This document shows, piece after piece, positions 51,657-60,130 of a stretch of 64,000 bases of DNA; positions within the stretch are counted from its first letter, which is position 1; every line of letters begins with the position of its first letter. The notes beneath the pieces are model-generated. The model was not told where the DNA came from. It did not search any database and saw nothing but the letters and a program-made list of their open reading frames with translations. This DNA is from Hymenobacter psoromatis (GTDB taxonomy: Bacteria; Bacteroidota; Bacteroidia; Cytophagales; Hymenobacteraceae): NCBI RefSeq assembly GCF_020012125.1, contig NZ_JAIFAG010000001.1, positions 4,526,001 through 4,590,000 of the forward strand, given 5' to 3'. A program made the translations under genes and the position numbers.

Positions 51657-54600
51657 TTACCCCCCGTATGCCCCTTCCGGTGTGGCCCGTAGCAACGACA
51701 ACGCGGCCAGCGTGTCGAGTAGCGGGAGCACCCTATCGGCGCGGGTGCGGCGGAAACGGGCGGCTACCTGGGCGGCGGTGAGCGGGGCGGCGGCTTGCTG
51801 CACCACGGCCCGCACGGCTTGCATTTGCTCGGCTAGCTCGGTGGGCCAGGGCTGGGGGCCAGTGGCTTCGGCGGCGGTGGCAGCGGCGGGGCCGGCGGTG
51901 CCCAGCGACAGTGCGCCTTGCTGTTGGCCTGGGGCTTGGTAGGCGGGGCGTAGGTAGCGCACGGTGCCAGCTTGTTCTTCGCGCTGACGTTCGTGGTTGA
52001 GGGCTACTAGGCGGGTAAGTAGCTCGGCATCAAGCAGGTCGGTGGGCCAGCCGTAGGCGGCGGCTACGGCGGCGTCTAGCTGTTGGTGTAGGTTGAGCAC
52101 TACGGAGGCTAGGCCGCGCTCGTTAGTTGCTTGCTCTTTGGGAGTAAGGGGCTGGCTGGCGCGTAGTTTTTCGACTGTGTTGTAGAGGTCGGTAAGCGTG
52201 AGGGCGGGGTGTTGGGCCTGCTGGCGCTTGCGGTGGCTGTCGAGCTGTTCGGCCAGCTCCCGAATGCGGGCCTGTTGGTCGGGCGTAGGAGCTGGGAACG
52301 GGAACGGGTCAAAACAGCGGGTTTTACGGTAGCGCGGAGTATTGCCACCTAAATCCGTTCCTGCTGCAAGTGCCCAAACAAGGTGAATACGACTTGATAG
52401 AATGCCTAATAAGTAAGCGTCATTAGATGCCAATAAAACAAGTGAATCATCGGCTATCACAGACGAGTTTATGAACTGAAAAAGCCTATGCTTGGCAGTG
52501 AGAGTAGTAGCGATATAACGGCTTAGCCCGGTAAGCGCTGGCCGAAAACTTTTCCTTGGTTCACCAAAAACCCACCAATTTTTTCTGTAGGATTCGCGGT
52601 TGTTTTGGTCACGTTCAGGTTTAACCCGTTCTAAAACGTGTTGATAAACTTCTGGAAATCTGGCGAGTACTTCGTGAGTTTCTAAGCCAAGTAAATCAAT
52701 AACCCAAAAATTTCTGCTTACCTGAACTATGTCCCTCCCATTGAGGTAAGGGCGAATGTAGCTAGCTAAACCGATTTTGCTATTTAACCCCAAGTTTTCT
52801 GCTTCTTGGTATGAAACCATGAACCCAGCCCCAAAAAGGCTTACCCCAAGATTACACATTCCATCATTCGCTACTAAAGCATTGGCCGAATCTAAATCTG
52901 CTCCAATAGTGAGGTCAGCATTAATTTGGCCCGCCTGTATGCGGAACTCGACTAAGCTACTACCATCATCTTGCGAGCTTTCGACCTCAATTTTTAACAA
53001 TTCACCTGGTTGTGACCCACGCTCAGCCGCTGTCATTGCAATTCTAACAGCTGCACCATCAGAACCTTCAACCCAAGGGTGGCTTGGAACTGCAAAAAAC
53101 ATTGAAATCGGCTGACTGCTATCAGTCAAAAACGGTTGTACAACCTGCCGGTTAAATTGCTGAGTGATAGAATTGGTAGTAATAAATCCAAACCGTTCAA
53201 TTTGACCGGCTTGTAAGGTCCGAGCTGCTTTATACCACCAATACATTACCAAGTCAGCAGATTCCGGTATCCTGCCTTTGTAAGCTTTACGCAAAGCATT
53301 TACATACCCATCACCTAATGCACTACGCATAGCCTTATCACCTAAGAACGGCGGGTTGCCCACGATAAAATCAGCTTCGGGCCAGCTGGCCGGGTGCGGG
53401 TCGGGGTAGTCGAGCACGGGTAGGCGGGCCGCTTCATCGGGCACGGGCTGGCCGGTGGCCGGGCTGAGGCGGGTAGTAGTGCCATCCCACCGGGTAACGG
53501 GCTGGCCGGCCGCGTCGAGGCGGGGCACGGCCGGGGCGTGGGCCAGCACGGCATCTTGCTGGCGAATATTTTGGTAATTGTCAAGTAGCGGCTCGGCCAG
53601 TTGGGTAAGGCCGTGGGTGCGTAGGTGCCACTGCAAATAGCCAATCCGTAGCACCACGTCGGCAATGCTGGCGGCGCGGGGGTTCAGCTCCAGCCCTAGC
53701 AGCTGGTGGGGCGAAACGGTGGTGCCCGCCCCCAGCTCTAGCAAGCCCGACACGCCGAACTGCCCCAGCGCGGCCAGTACTTCGGCCTCTAGCCGTTTGA
53801 GGTGTTCGAGGGTCACGTACAGAAAATTACCCGACCCACACGCCGGGTCGAGTACGCGCACGGTGGTTAGGCGGGTCAGGAACCGTTGAATTTCGGCGCG
53901 GGCGGCCCCGTCGTTGCCCTCGTTGTGGCGTTGGGCGCTGGCAGCTTGGGCGGCGGCCCACTCGCGCCGTAGCGGCTCTATTACGGTGGGTAGTACTAGC
54001 CGCTCTACATAGCGGCGCGGGGTGTAGTGTGCCCCCAGGCTATGCCGCTCGCGGGGGTCAAGGGCACGCTCTAGTAGGGTGCCGAAAATGGCCGGTTCTA
54101 CGGCAGTCCAATCGGCTTCGGCCGCTGCTCGTAACAGGGTAAGTTGGTCAGCATTTAAGGGCAAGGCCGAAGCATCGTGAAACAGGAGGCCGTTGAAGCG
54201 GCGTAGCTTGGTTTTCAGTTCCGGGGCAAAGCCGCCCGTGTCCATCCGGTGCCAGAGGCTTTGCAGCGCGTCGGGCAGCATGTCGCGTAGGACGGGCGTG
54301 GCCGCGTACTCGGCCAGCAGGCCCGCAAACGAGGCGCGGGGTATCAGCTCCACATCTTCGGCGAACATGGTAAAAAGGCAGCGCATTAGGAATTGCGCCA
54401 CTACTTCCGACGAATGCCCCGCCCGCTCTAGCTGGGCCGATAGGGCGGCCAACTGCCCGGCCAGCTGCCGCGTTACCTGGGCCGCCCGCCGGGCCGGGTC
54501 GAGTTGTTGGGGGTCGGTAAAGAGTAAAGCCAGCCGTGCCCGCACGTCGGCATCGGCCAGCTGAGCCAGCCGAACGCGAAAGCTGGCCGGGTCGGGGAAG

Positions 54601-55109
54601 GGCACGTAGGCATCGCCCACCCCGGCAAAGTTGCTGTATAGGTCAAGGCAAAAGCCCACGTCGGCCACCACTACGAAGGGCGGGCGCGGCTCACTTGCTG
54701 GCAGCGCCCGCACGTAGCGAAGCGCCTGCTGGCGGGCTGCCTCCATCATTTGTTCCCATTTGCGGGTGCCGCGCACGGCATGGCCCTTGCGGCGTTGGGC
54801 GGGGGGTAGGCCCAGCTCGGCCCGTTCGGCGCGTTGCTGGGCATCGGGCGTGTCGGTGCCCTGTTTGGTTTCCAGCACGAAGCAATCGCGCCGGTACAGG
54901 TCAATGCGGCCGGTACTCTTTTTGCCGGCCCCGTCGTCAAAGGTTACGGCCCGCTCTAGCACGTAGGCATCTTGCGCGGGGTCGTCGGTGGTGGCATCGG
55001 GGCGGGGCACGCCCAGCAGGTCGCACAAATCGGACAGAAACAGGCCGTAGTTGGCCCGCTCGGCCCCGCCGGAATTTTGCCAGCGGGCCGCAAATTCGGG
55101 GTAGGTCAC
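51657..55109 (-). CDS. single-chain type IIG/IIL restriction-modification enzyme
   Basis: 1150 residues, GTG start at 55109. The N-terminal PD-(D/E)XK nuclease has D70, E80 and K82 (RIDLY, then FVLETKQG). A helical linker leads to a gamma/N6-adenine methyltransferase with GAHYTPRRYVERLVLPTVI near residue 355, motif I DPACGSGNF at 421-429 and motif IV NPPF at 585-588. The target-recognition region (about 588-930) follows, then a helical C-terminus and a winged-helix-like end. This is the MmeI-type layout in which one target domain sets both cutting and methylation. Residues 588-930 come from DNA of much lower GC than the flanks. Confidence 0.9.
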   Translation of the reverse strand: MTYPEFAARWQNSGGAERANYGLFLSDLCDLLGVPRPDATTDDPAQDAYVLERAVTFDDGAGKKSTGRIDLYRRDCFVLETKQGTDTPDAQQRAERAELGLPPAQRRKGHAVRGTRKWEQMMEAARQQALRYVRALPASEPRPPFVVVADVGFCLDLYSNFAGVGDAYVPFPDPASFRVRLAQLADADVRARLALLFTDPQQLDPARRAAQVTRQLAGQLAALSAQLERAGHSSEVVAQFLMRCLFTMFAEDVELIPRASFAGLLAEYAATPVLRDMLPDALQSLWHRMDTGGFAPELKTKLRRFNGLLFHDASALPLNADQLTLLRAAAEADWTAVEPAIFGTLLERALDPRERHSLGAHYTPRRYVERLVLPTVIEPLRREWAAAQAASAQRHNEGNDGAARAEIQRFLTRLTTVRVLDPACGSGNFLYVTLEHLKRLEAEVLAALGQFGVSGLLELGAGTTVSPHQLLGLELNPRAASIADVVLRIGYLQWHLRTHGLTQLAEPLLDNYQNIRQQDAVLAHAPAVPRLDAAGQPVTRWDGTTTRLSPATGQPVPDEAARLPVLDYPDPHPASWPEADFIVGNPPFLGDKAMRSALGDGYVNALRKAYKGRIPESADLVMYWWYKAARTLQAGQIERFGFITTNSITQQFNRQVVQPFLTDSSQPISMFFAVPSHPWVEGSDGAAVRIAMTAAERGSQPGELLKIEVESSQDDGSSLVEFRIQAGQINADLTIGADLDSANALVANDGMCNLGVSLFGAGFMVSYQEAENLGLNSKIGLASYIRPYLNGRDIVQVSRNFWVIDLLGLETHEVLARFPEVYQHVLERVKPERDQNNRESYRKNWWVFGEPRKSFRPALTGLSRYIATTLTAKHRLFQFINSSVIADDSLVLLASNDAYLLGILSSRIHLVWALAAGTDLGGNTPRYRKTRCFDPFPFPAPTPDQQARIRELAEQLDSHRKRQQAQHPALTLTDLYNTVEKLRASQPLTPKEQATNERGLASVVLNLHQQLDAAVAAAYGWPTDLLDAELLTRLVALNHERQREEQAGTVRYLRPAYQAPGQQQGALSLGTAGPAAATAAEATGPQPWPTELAEQMQAVRAVVQQAAAPLTAAQVAARFRRTRADRVLPLLDTLAALSLLRATPEGAYGG

Positions 55110-55184
55110 AAATGGCTATAAAGGGTGGGAACGGGCCACAAGGTAGGGCAGCTTATTCCGTTTTCAGACTTTTTTAGCTGGCTC

Positions 55185-55508
55185 TCAATCGAGCAACCTA
55201 GCCACGTTGCGGCCATTAGCTGCCCGTTGCTCAGGGGTGCCGCCGATATGCAGCGTAACCTTCACCGGGCCTTTCTCAGCAGCAGCCAGGGCCATACGTT
55301 GCAGCTTCGGGGTTACGAACTCGGCCAGCTTCACGTAGGCATCAATATAGTCCTTACCGGTAAGGGTATCGAGTTGGGCGGCCAGTTTATCGGCGTTAGC
55401 CCCGGCCAGGGCGGCGGCAATGGTTTCGCGGGCGGCGGCGGTGGCCTTGTTAGTGCTGCCTTTGGGGCGGCCGGCCGGGTTGCCGCTGGTTCCTTCTTCG
55501 TAGGGCAT
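55185..55508 (-). CDS. DUF5681-like small protein
   Basis: 107 residues. The N-terminus EEGTSGNPAGRPKGSTNK is the GNPxGRPKGxxNK signature of DUF5681, often found in small phage or integrative-element proteins and sometimes labelled terminase-small-subunit-like. The rest is helical (ETIAAALAGANADKLAAQLD). A DNA-binding role is plausible but not shown. It precedes the R-M gene in the same direction (76-bp gap). Confidence 0.8.
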   Translation of the reverse strand: MPYEEGTSGNPAGRPKGSTNKATAAARETIAAALAGANADKLAAQLDTLTGKDYIDAYVKLAEFVTPKLQRMALAAAEKGPVKVTLHIGGTPEQRAANGRNVARLLD

Positions 55509-55563
55509 GAGGTTGTTTTCTATTGTTGTTTACAAGGTAACCCCCCTTTTTATGGGTGTTTGC

Positions 55564-55588
55564 AAAAGGTGCTTTGCGGGCACCTTTT
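55564..55588. terminator. small hairpin AAAAGGTGC/GCACCTTTT
   Basis: 9-bp perfect stem with a 7-nt loop and a short T/C run after it, between the 290-residue gene and the DUF5681-like gene. Confidence 0.55.
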
Positions 55589-55760
55589 CCTTTTGTCCGA
55601 AATAGACGGAAAAAACGGATTTATTCCCGCTGGGGGGCTTTTTCTTTTTGTCCGAAACAGGTCACAAAAACCACTTTTATTCAAGCCACAGAGTGTTCCT
55701 CCTCTTTTAGACAAAAACAGGCCGAAAAAGCCGAACCTTGTTCCTGACCCCGGCCCCCTT
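55580..55760. repeat. cluster of degenerate repeats of about 50 bp, non-coding copies
   Basis: Three units resembling (T)TTTTGTCCGAAANAGNNNNN, then AAAAANCNNNTTTATTC, begin near 55588, 55642 and 55702. The same sequence family occurs inside the DUF3987 gene (58157-58209) and the VirE-N-like gene (59229-59365). No protein is convincingly encoded in the 280-bp gap. Confidence 0.6.
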
Positions 55761-55789
55761 TTAGGTTTTTCCGCCAAGTGGACGGAAAC

Positions 55790-56662
55790 TCAAAACGGGG
55801 GGTAGGCTTCCATCCGCACGGCCAGCATATTACCCAGGCACTCGGCCAGCAGATGGTAGCCGCGCACGTCATCGCGGGGCATGGTGACGTATAGCTCGGC
55901 CAGGTGCTGGCCCGCGTTCAGCACGGCGCAAAAGTGCGCCGTCAGCCGCTCGTTGGCCACGTCCTCATTTATTTCTTGCTCTATGAGGTCAATGACTGGG
56001 ATAGGTTCCATCTGGCCAGCCTCCGTCTGCCGGTACAGGGGTAGCTCGGCCCCGCCCACGCCCGCCAACATCTTGCGTAGGGAAAAGTCCGTTTGGTGTT
56101 CCACGGCCAGCGTGAAGTGAGCATAATCAATCCCCCCGCTCGTGCCGATATATTCGCCGTGTTCGTCATCGGTGGCAAAGAAGCGGGCCAGCTCCCGGTG
56201 TAAGCTATACTCAGCCAGGCGGGCGGGGTCATCGGTAGGGGCTACTTCCCAGCCTTCGCCCGCGTCGGGGTCGCCGGGGCCGGTGTGCTGCCAGTCGTCA
56301 TCTTGCCCGCCGCCGTATTCGTTCAGCGTCTGGCAGCGGTTGGCGGCGGCGTATGCCAGCAGGTCGCCGCCGTACTCGGTGAAGAAGGTCGCCAGCAGCT
56401 CGGCCGCGCCTTGTACGTGGCCGTGCAGCGCGTTCAGGGCGTTGCTCAGGACCGTTAGCTCATAGTAGCGTTGCGCTTGCCCGACAATGGAAAGCGTCGG
56501 CTTCTTGCCCTTCGCTTCGCGGGCAAAGGCCAGGCGACAGGCGCGCATGGATTCGCGGGGCGTACTGAATATTTCCAGCGTGGACAGGCCGCCCAGATAG
56601 GCGTTAAACAGGTGAGCCAGCGGGGTATCGGCCTTGATTTTCTCTAAAATGAAATGACGCAT
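55790..56662 (-). CDS. unrecognised island protein, 290 residues
   Basis: Soluble, acidic and rich in Ala, Leu and Glu. Begins MRHFILEKIKADTPLAHLFN; the middle has a polar acidic loop (GGGQDDDWQHTGPGDPDAG), and the C-terminal half carries ELAELYV-type helices around residue 265. No signal peptide, membrane helix or catalytic motif is visible. It sits between the DUF3987 and DUF5681-like genes, on the same strand. I do not recognise it; an accessory or cargo role is a guess. Confidence 0.7.
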   Translation of the reverse strand: MRHFILEKIKADTPLAHLFNAYLGGLSTLEIFSTPRESMRACRLAFAREAKGKKPTLSIVGQAQRYYELTVLSNALNALHGHVQGAAELLATFFTEYGGDLLAYAAANRCQTLNEYGGGQDDDWQHTGPGDPDAGEGWEVAPTDDPARLAEYSLHRELARFFATDDEHGEYIGTSGGIDYAHFTLAVEHQTDFSLRKMLAGVGGAELPLYRQTEAGQMEPIPVIDLIEQEINEDVANERLTAHFCAVLNAGQHLAELYVTMPRDDVRGYHLLAECLGNMLAVRMEAYPPF

Positions 56663-56677
56663 CGGATTGGGTAAAAT

Positions 56678-56815
56678 CAGTTTTGAATTGGTAAAGGGCA
56701 GAATCCAGTTTTGAATTGGGGTTGATAAACTCCGTTATTCTAGTTTAGCCGGGGGCCGGGGGTAAGAAGGAAAGCAGCTTTGCTTTGGTAGGAACAGAAT
56801 CCAGTTTTGGATTGG
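56678..56815. repeat. three copies of CAGTTTTGAATTGG
   Basis: Copies at 56678-56691, 56706-56719 and 56802-56815 (the last with one change), two of them preceded by the same AGAATC. They lie upstream of the 290-residue gene and could be protein-binding sites. Confidence 0.65.
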
Positions 56816-56864
56816 TGTGCCAAAGTGTGCCGTGTCATTTTTGGCACAGGCACACTTTGGCACA
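56816..56864. repeat. 16-bp perfect inverted repeat at the DUF3987 3' end
   Basis: TGTGCCAAAGTGTGCC at 56816-56831 and its complement at 56849-56864; the 17-nt loop holds another GGCACA. No T-run. Could be a replication or partition-type site or an RNA hairpin. Confidence 0.7.
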
Positions 56865-56865
56865 G

Positions 56866-58578
56866 TCAGGCATCTTTCAGCCAGTTTCGCACAGTGCTGA
56901 AAGGCACGCCGGTTTGCTCGGCTATCTCCCGGTAGCTCAGCCCTTGCGCATGTAGTTCGTGTATCCGCGCCTGCTGGCTGGCTTTGGCAGCGAACTTGCC
57001 CCCGGCCCGGCCGCCAGGCGTGGGCAGCATTGCCAGCACGGCCAGCGCGTGGGCGCGGGCGGTATCCATTATTGCCAGGGCGGTGCCCACGTCGGCGGGG
57101 TCGGCTTCGAGGCGGCCGGCGGGAGCTTGCCCGCTTTCAAAACAGCGTAGCACTATCAGCAGGCCCACAATACGCCAGGCAATAAGCCCCAGGCGAAAGG
57201 CCGTGCTGGCTCCCGCCCCGCCGGCCGTATCGCTGGCCTCATTCAGGCCCGCTTGCCCAGCAGTGTTCAGGCGCTGCCAGTCGGCCGGGGCCAGCGTTAT
57301 TTCTACGGCGTAGCAGCCGGGTTCTTCGGCCACGGGCGCGGCGGCAATCATGCGGCTCAGCTCATCGGCCAGCAAGTCAATAATGGGCGTAAGCGGCGGG
57401 CCGGCGGCGGGGCTTACATCTTGCCAGACGGGGGTTTGCTCAAAGACGTAAAACAGAAACCGGCTTACTAACCCATCTTCGGCCGTGGGCATGAGGCGCG
57501 GGAGCTGGCCAGGGGTGCCGGTCAGGGCAATACTCAGGGCGGGGTGGGCCAGGTCAAGGTGTTGGCGGTCCGTCTTGCGCAGTAGCGGGGCGGGTTCGTG
57601 CTGAAAGGCTTTGCGCAGCACATCGGAAAAGTTGCCAAAGTCGGAGCCCAGCGCCCCACTCAAGGTGTCGGCTTCGGTTTCGCACATAATGCCGCGCCCG
57701 TCGTTTTCAGCCAGGGCCGTAGCCAGGGCCGCGGCCGACGTATTGCCGGGCAAGTACAGCAGCTTGTAGGGCGGCGGGGCGACCGGGGGCGGCGTGGTGG
57801 CCTTACCCTTGCCGGCGGCGCGGTGGGCGGCTAGCTCGGCCTCATAGTCGGCGCGGGCGGCTCGGCTCGCATCGGTCAGGGCTTTGTGGTGGGGGTAGGC
57901 CAGCCGCCGCGCCCAGGCCAGCGTACCCTTGCCACTGGCCGCTGGGGCGATGATAAACGCAAACAGGTTCAGCCCGAAGCGGCGGCGGTTGTATTCCCCG
58001 CCCACGGCCGGAAAGCAGCCCGACAACACGGCCAGCGTGCCCAGCAGCATCACGGCCCGTTCGTGCCCAGTAAAGGGTGCGCAGCAGCGCCTCAGGTAGT
58101 CGGGTAGCGCATCGTACACGGCCGCCGGAAAGGTGGGCGGTAGCTCAGCCGGCGGGCCATTTTCCTTTTGTCCGAAGGAGGCCGAAAAAGCCGCTCTATT
58201 GTCGCTGGCTTTGGAGGCGGTGTAGGGCTTGCTGCCGTGCTTCCCAACTTCCCGGCGGTAAATGCCGCCCACGGTTTGTCGTATTTCCTGTTCCGTAAAA
58301 TCGGCGGTGGCATAGTGGGCCAGGGCGTGGGCTTCGAGGTCGGCTAGCGGTACGCCCCGCTCATTACCAAACAGCCCGAATTGGGTTAGCCAAACATTGC
58401 GCCCTCCCTCACTAGGAAATGCCCCGTGGCGGGCTTCGTGTTGAGTCAGGCACCAGGCCAGTGCGCCGGCCGGGTCGGGCATTATTGGAGCAGTACGCGC
58501 CCCCGCGTGCGCGTGCGGACTGCTCCCGGAATGCGGGGGCGGGGCGGGCGTTGCGGCCCGTAGCTTGTGAATATCCAT
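56866..58578 (-). CDS. DUF3987 ATPase/helicase-like protein
   Basis: 570 residues. Residues about 30-110 resemble the primase-C-terminal-type region seen before DUF3987. A P-loop lies at about 210-218 (IIAPAASGKGT), followed by MCETEADTLSGALGSDFGNFSDVLRKAFQHE and LSIALTGTPGQLPRLM, typical DUF3987 segments. The last 30 residues are a helix-turn-helix (YREIAEQTGVPFSTVRNWLKDA). With the VirE-N-like gene upstream it forms the replication-type module common in Bacteroidota islands. It contains an in-frame copy of the island repeat (58157-58209). Confidence 0.85.
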   Translation of the reverse strand: MDIHKLRAATPAPPPHSGSSPHAHAGARTAPIMPDPAGALAWCLTQHEARHGAFPSEGGRNVWLTQFGLFGNERGVPLADLEAHALAHYATADFTEQEIRQTVGGIYRREVGKHGSKPYTASKASDNRAAFSASFGQKENGPPAELPPTFPAAVYDALPDYLRRCCAPFTGHERAVMLLGTLAVLSGCFPAVGGEYNRRRFGLNLFAFIIAPAASGKGTLAWARRLAYPHHKALTDASRAARADYEAELAAHRAAGKGKATTPPPVAPPPYKLLYLPGNTSAAALATALAENDGRGIMCETEADTLSGALGSDFGNFSDVLRKAFQHEPAPLLRKTDRQHLDLAHPALSIALTGTPGQLPRLMPTAEDGLVSRFLFYVFEQTPVWQDVSPAAGPPLTPIIDLLADELSRMIAAAPVAEEPGCYAVEITLAPADWQRLNTAGQAGLNEASDTAGGAGASTAFRLGLIAWRIVGLLIVLRCFESGQAPAGRLEADPADVGTALAIMDTARAHALAVLAMLPTPGGRAGGKFAAKASQQARIHELHAQGLSYREIAEQTGVPFSTVRNWLKDA

Positions 58579-58636
58579 TGGGGTGCCAGCTCTTAGAATG
58601 TTGAGAAATGTTGAGAAATCTCAGGTTTTATCAGGT

Positions 58637-59683
58637 TCAGGCCGCGTAGGCGGGGGCCAGCCAGGCATCGGGGGCGTAGGGCACGAAACAGGCGCGGGCT
58701 ACGTCTTTGCCGGCCTCATCGGGGCACAGGCCTAACGGGGCATAGTGGGCGGCCAGGTAGGCGGCGTAAGCGCGAAAGTTGTCGAGGTGGGCGGCGCGGG
58801 GGTCGGCTTTGGTCAGCACTTTTAGCCCGTCGCCGCTGGGGCTGGTAAAGAGTAGCACCAGGTCGGGAGCCAGCAGCGCATCGGCCAGCAGGGCGGCGCG
58901 GGCGGCGGCCACGTCGGGCACATGGTCAAAGTCTAATACCAACAGGCCCGACGCTTCGGCCAGCGCCTCATTGGCGCGGCGGGTGAAGGTGCCGGCGGGG
59001 GTTACGTAGTCGAGGCCCTTTTTCAGTTCGGCCCGCCGGGGGCTGCCCACGGGGGCGGCGCGTAAGGCTTCGGTAGCGGCGCGGTGCCGGGCCGACGTAA
59101 GCACGGTAAAGAGCTGAGCCGGGGTAATGGCCGCGTAGGGCACGGTAGCCGCAATACCGCCCCGGTAGTAGCTGAACAGCGGCCCGGCCGGCTCCGCTTT
59201 CGCCCCATTCGTAGCTGGCAGCGTGGGCGGTTCCGCGTCTGCTTTCCGTCTGTTACCGGCCTTTTTTAAGGACTCCACTTTCTCTACTTCTACGCCTGCC
59301 TCCCGCCTGTTATCGGCCTTTTTTAAGGACTCTGAAAACTCCGGTTTTATTCCTGCTTCATTCCTGCTCTCGGCCAGTGCGGACGCGGCAAAACATCGGG
59401 TTTTATCGGGTTCGTTGGCCGCTGCCAGGCGGGCATTTACTTCGGCCGGGGGTAGGGGCGGCTGGCGTAGGCGGGTGCGGTCAGATATAGCCGGGGCCAG
59501 CCAGCCAGCGGCCAGCAGGTCGGGCACGGTGGGGCCGGTGTTGTTGGGGTATAGCTCGGCTAGGGCCGCCGTTAGCTCAGCTGAGGTGGGCGTGTTCGTG
59601 CCAGCCAGGGTAAGAGCGCAGGCCAGCGCGTCGGCTCCGAATGAGCGAGCCGGCGTGGGCAGCATGGGCCAAGCGCTACCCAC
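58637..59683 (-). CDS. VirE-N/BT4734-like primase-type protein
   Basis: 348 residues. Residues about 170-345 match the BT4734/VirE N-terminal domain: KKGLDYVTPAGTFTRR, then LLVLDFDHVPD (acidic pair of a primase-polymerase-like fold), LLFTSPSGDGLKVL and GKDVARACFVPY. The N-terminal part is winged-helix-like (LTAALAELYP). Between them lies a stretch of tandem ESLKKADNRREAG-type repeats. Usually paired with DUF3987 as here. The start overlaps the HTH gene by 8 bp. Confidence 0.83.
   Translation of the reverse strand: MGSAWPMLPTPARSFGADALACALTLAGTNTPTSAELTAALAELYPNNTGPTVPDLLAAGWLAPAISDRTRLRQPPLPPAEVNARLAAANEPDKTRCFAASALAESRNEAGIKPEFSESLKKADNRREAGVEVEKVESLKKAGNRRKADAEPPTLPATNGAKAEPAGPLFSYYRGGIAATVPYAAITPAQLFTVLTSARHRAATEALRAAPVGSPRRAELKKGLDYVTPAGTFTRRANEALAEASGLLVLDFDHVPDVAAARAALLADALLAPDLVLLFTSPSGDGLKVLTKADPRAAHLDNFRAYAAYLAAHYAPLGLCPDEAGKDVARACFVPYAPDAWLAPAYAA
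59229..59365 (-). repeat. in-frame copies of the island repeat
   Basis: Two units 60 bp apart share CTGTTA(C/T)CGGCCTTTTTTAAGG (59252 and 59312). They encode SLKKA(D/G)NRR-type segments and are related to the non-coding units at 55580-55760. Confidence 0.7.
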
Positions 59684-60020
59684 GGGCGGCCCCCTTCCCG
59701 GCTTTCACCGTGCGCTGGTGGCCTTGCAGGGCGGCCAGCACGTCGGCCCGCTTCAGGTAGGAGCGGCTGCCCAGCTTGTGGTACTTCAGCAGCCCGCGCC
59801 GTTTCCATTCGTGGACCGTTTGCACGGTTACGCCCAGCAGCTCGGCGGCTTCGCGGATGCTCAGCAGCTCATCGGCGGGAGCCGGGGGCGGGCCGGCGGC
59901 GGGCGCTGGGGCGGCGTTGGTCAGCTCATAGCGGACAATGGCCCTAATATCTTCAATCAGTTGGGCACGGTCCACAACGACTATTGCCATTGCGGAACCG
60001 ATAGCTATGGGATTATTCAC
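59676..60020 (-). CDS. HTH protein, excisionase-like
   Basis: 114 residues; inner Met at 59990 is an alternative start. After a Pro/Ala linker comes a MerR/excisionase-type winged helix: LLSIREAAELLGVTVQTVHEWKRRGLLKYHKLGSRSYLKRADVLAAL. Such proteins bend DNA for excision or regulate element genes. A repeat-rich gap upstream (60085-60130) could be its operator. It overlaps the next gene by 8 bp. Confidence 0.87.
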   Translation of the reverse strand: MNNPIAIGSAMAIVVVDRAQLIEDIRAIVRYELTNAAPAPAAGPPPAPADELLSIREAAELLGVTVQTVHEWKRRGLLKYHKLGSRSYLKRADVLAALQGHQRTVKAGKGAARG

Positions 60021-60084
60021 TTATGCAGTGCCCGCCGGGGGTGTAAGCCGGTCGGTAATGCTGCAAATCACCTTACCCTATTGG

Positions 60085-60130
60085 GCGGTAATAGACACGG
60101 TGTCCATTAGGGCAGTAATAGCGTCTATTA
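60085..60130. promoter_or_regulatory. candidate operator with direct and inverted repeats
   Basis: GGCGGTAATAGACAC (60085-60099) and GGCAGTAATAGCGTC (60111-60125) are imperfect direct repeats. TAATAGAC (60089-60096) and GTCTATTA (60123-60130) are an inverted pair, and GACACGGTGTC (60094-60104) is a palindrome. This is the 107-bp gap upstream of the HTH gene. Confidence 0.55.

Noticed and set aside
51657..55109. BREX/PglX or type I HsdM assignment for the 1150-residue methylase
   Set aside because: No other BREX or type I subunit nearby, and an N-terminal D-E-x-K nuclease is present, favouring a single-chain type IIG/IIL enzyme.
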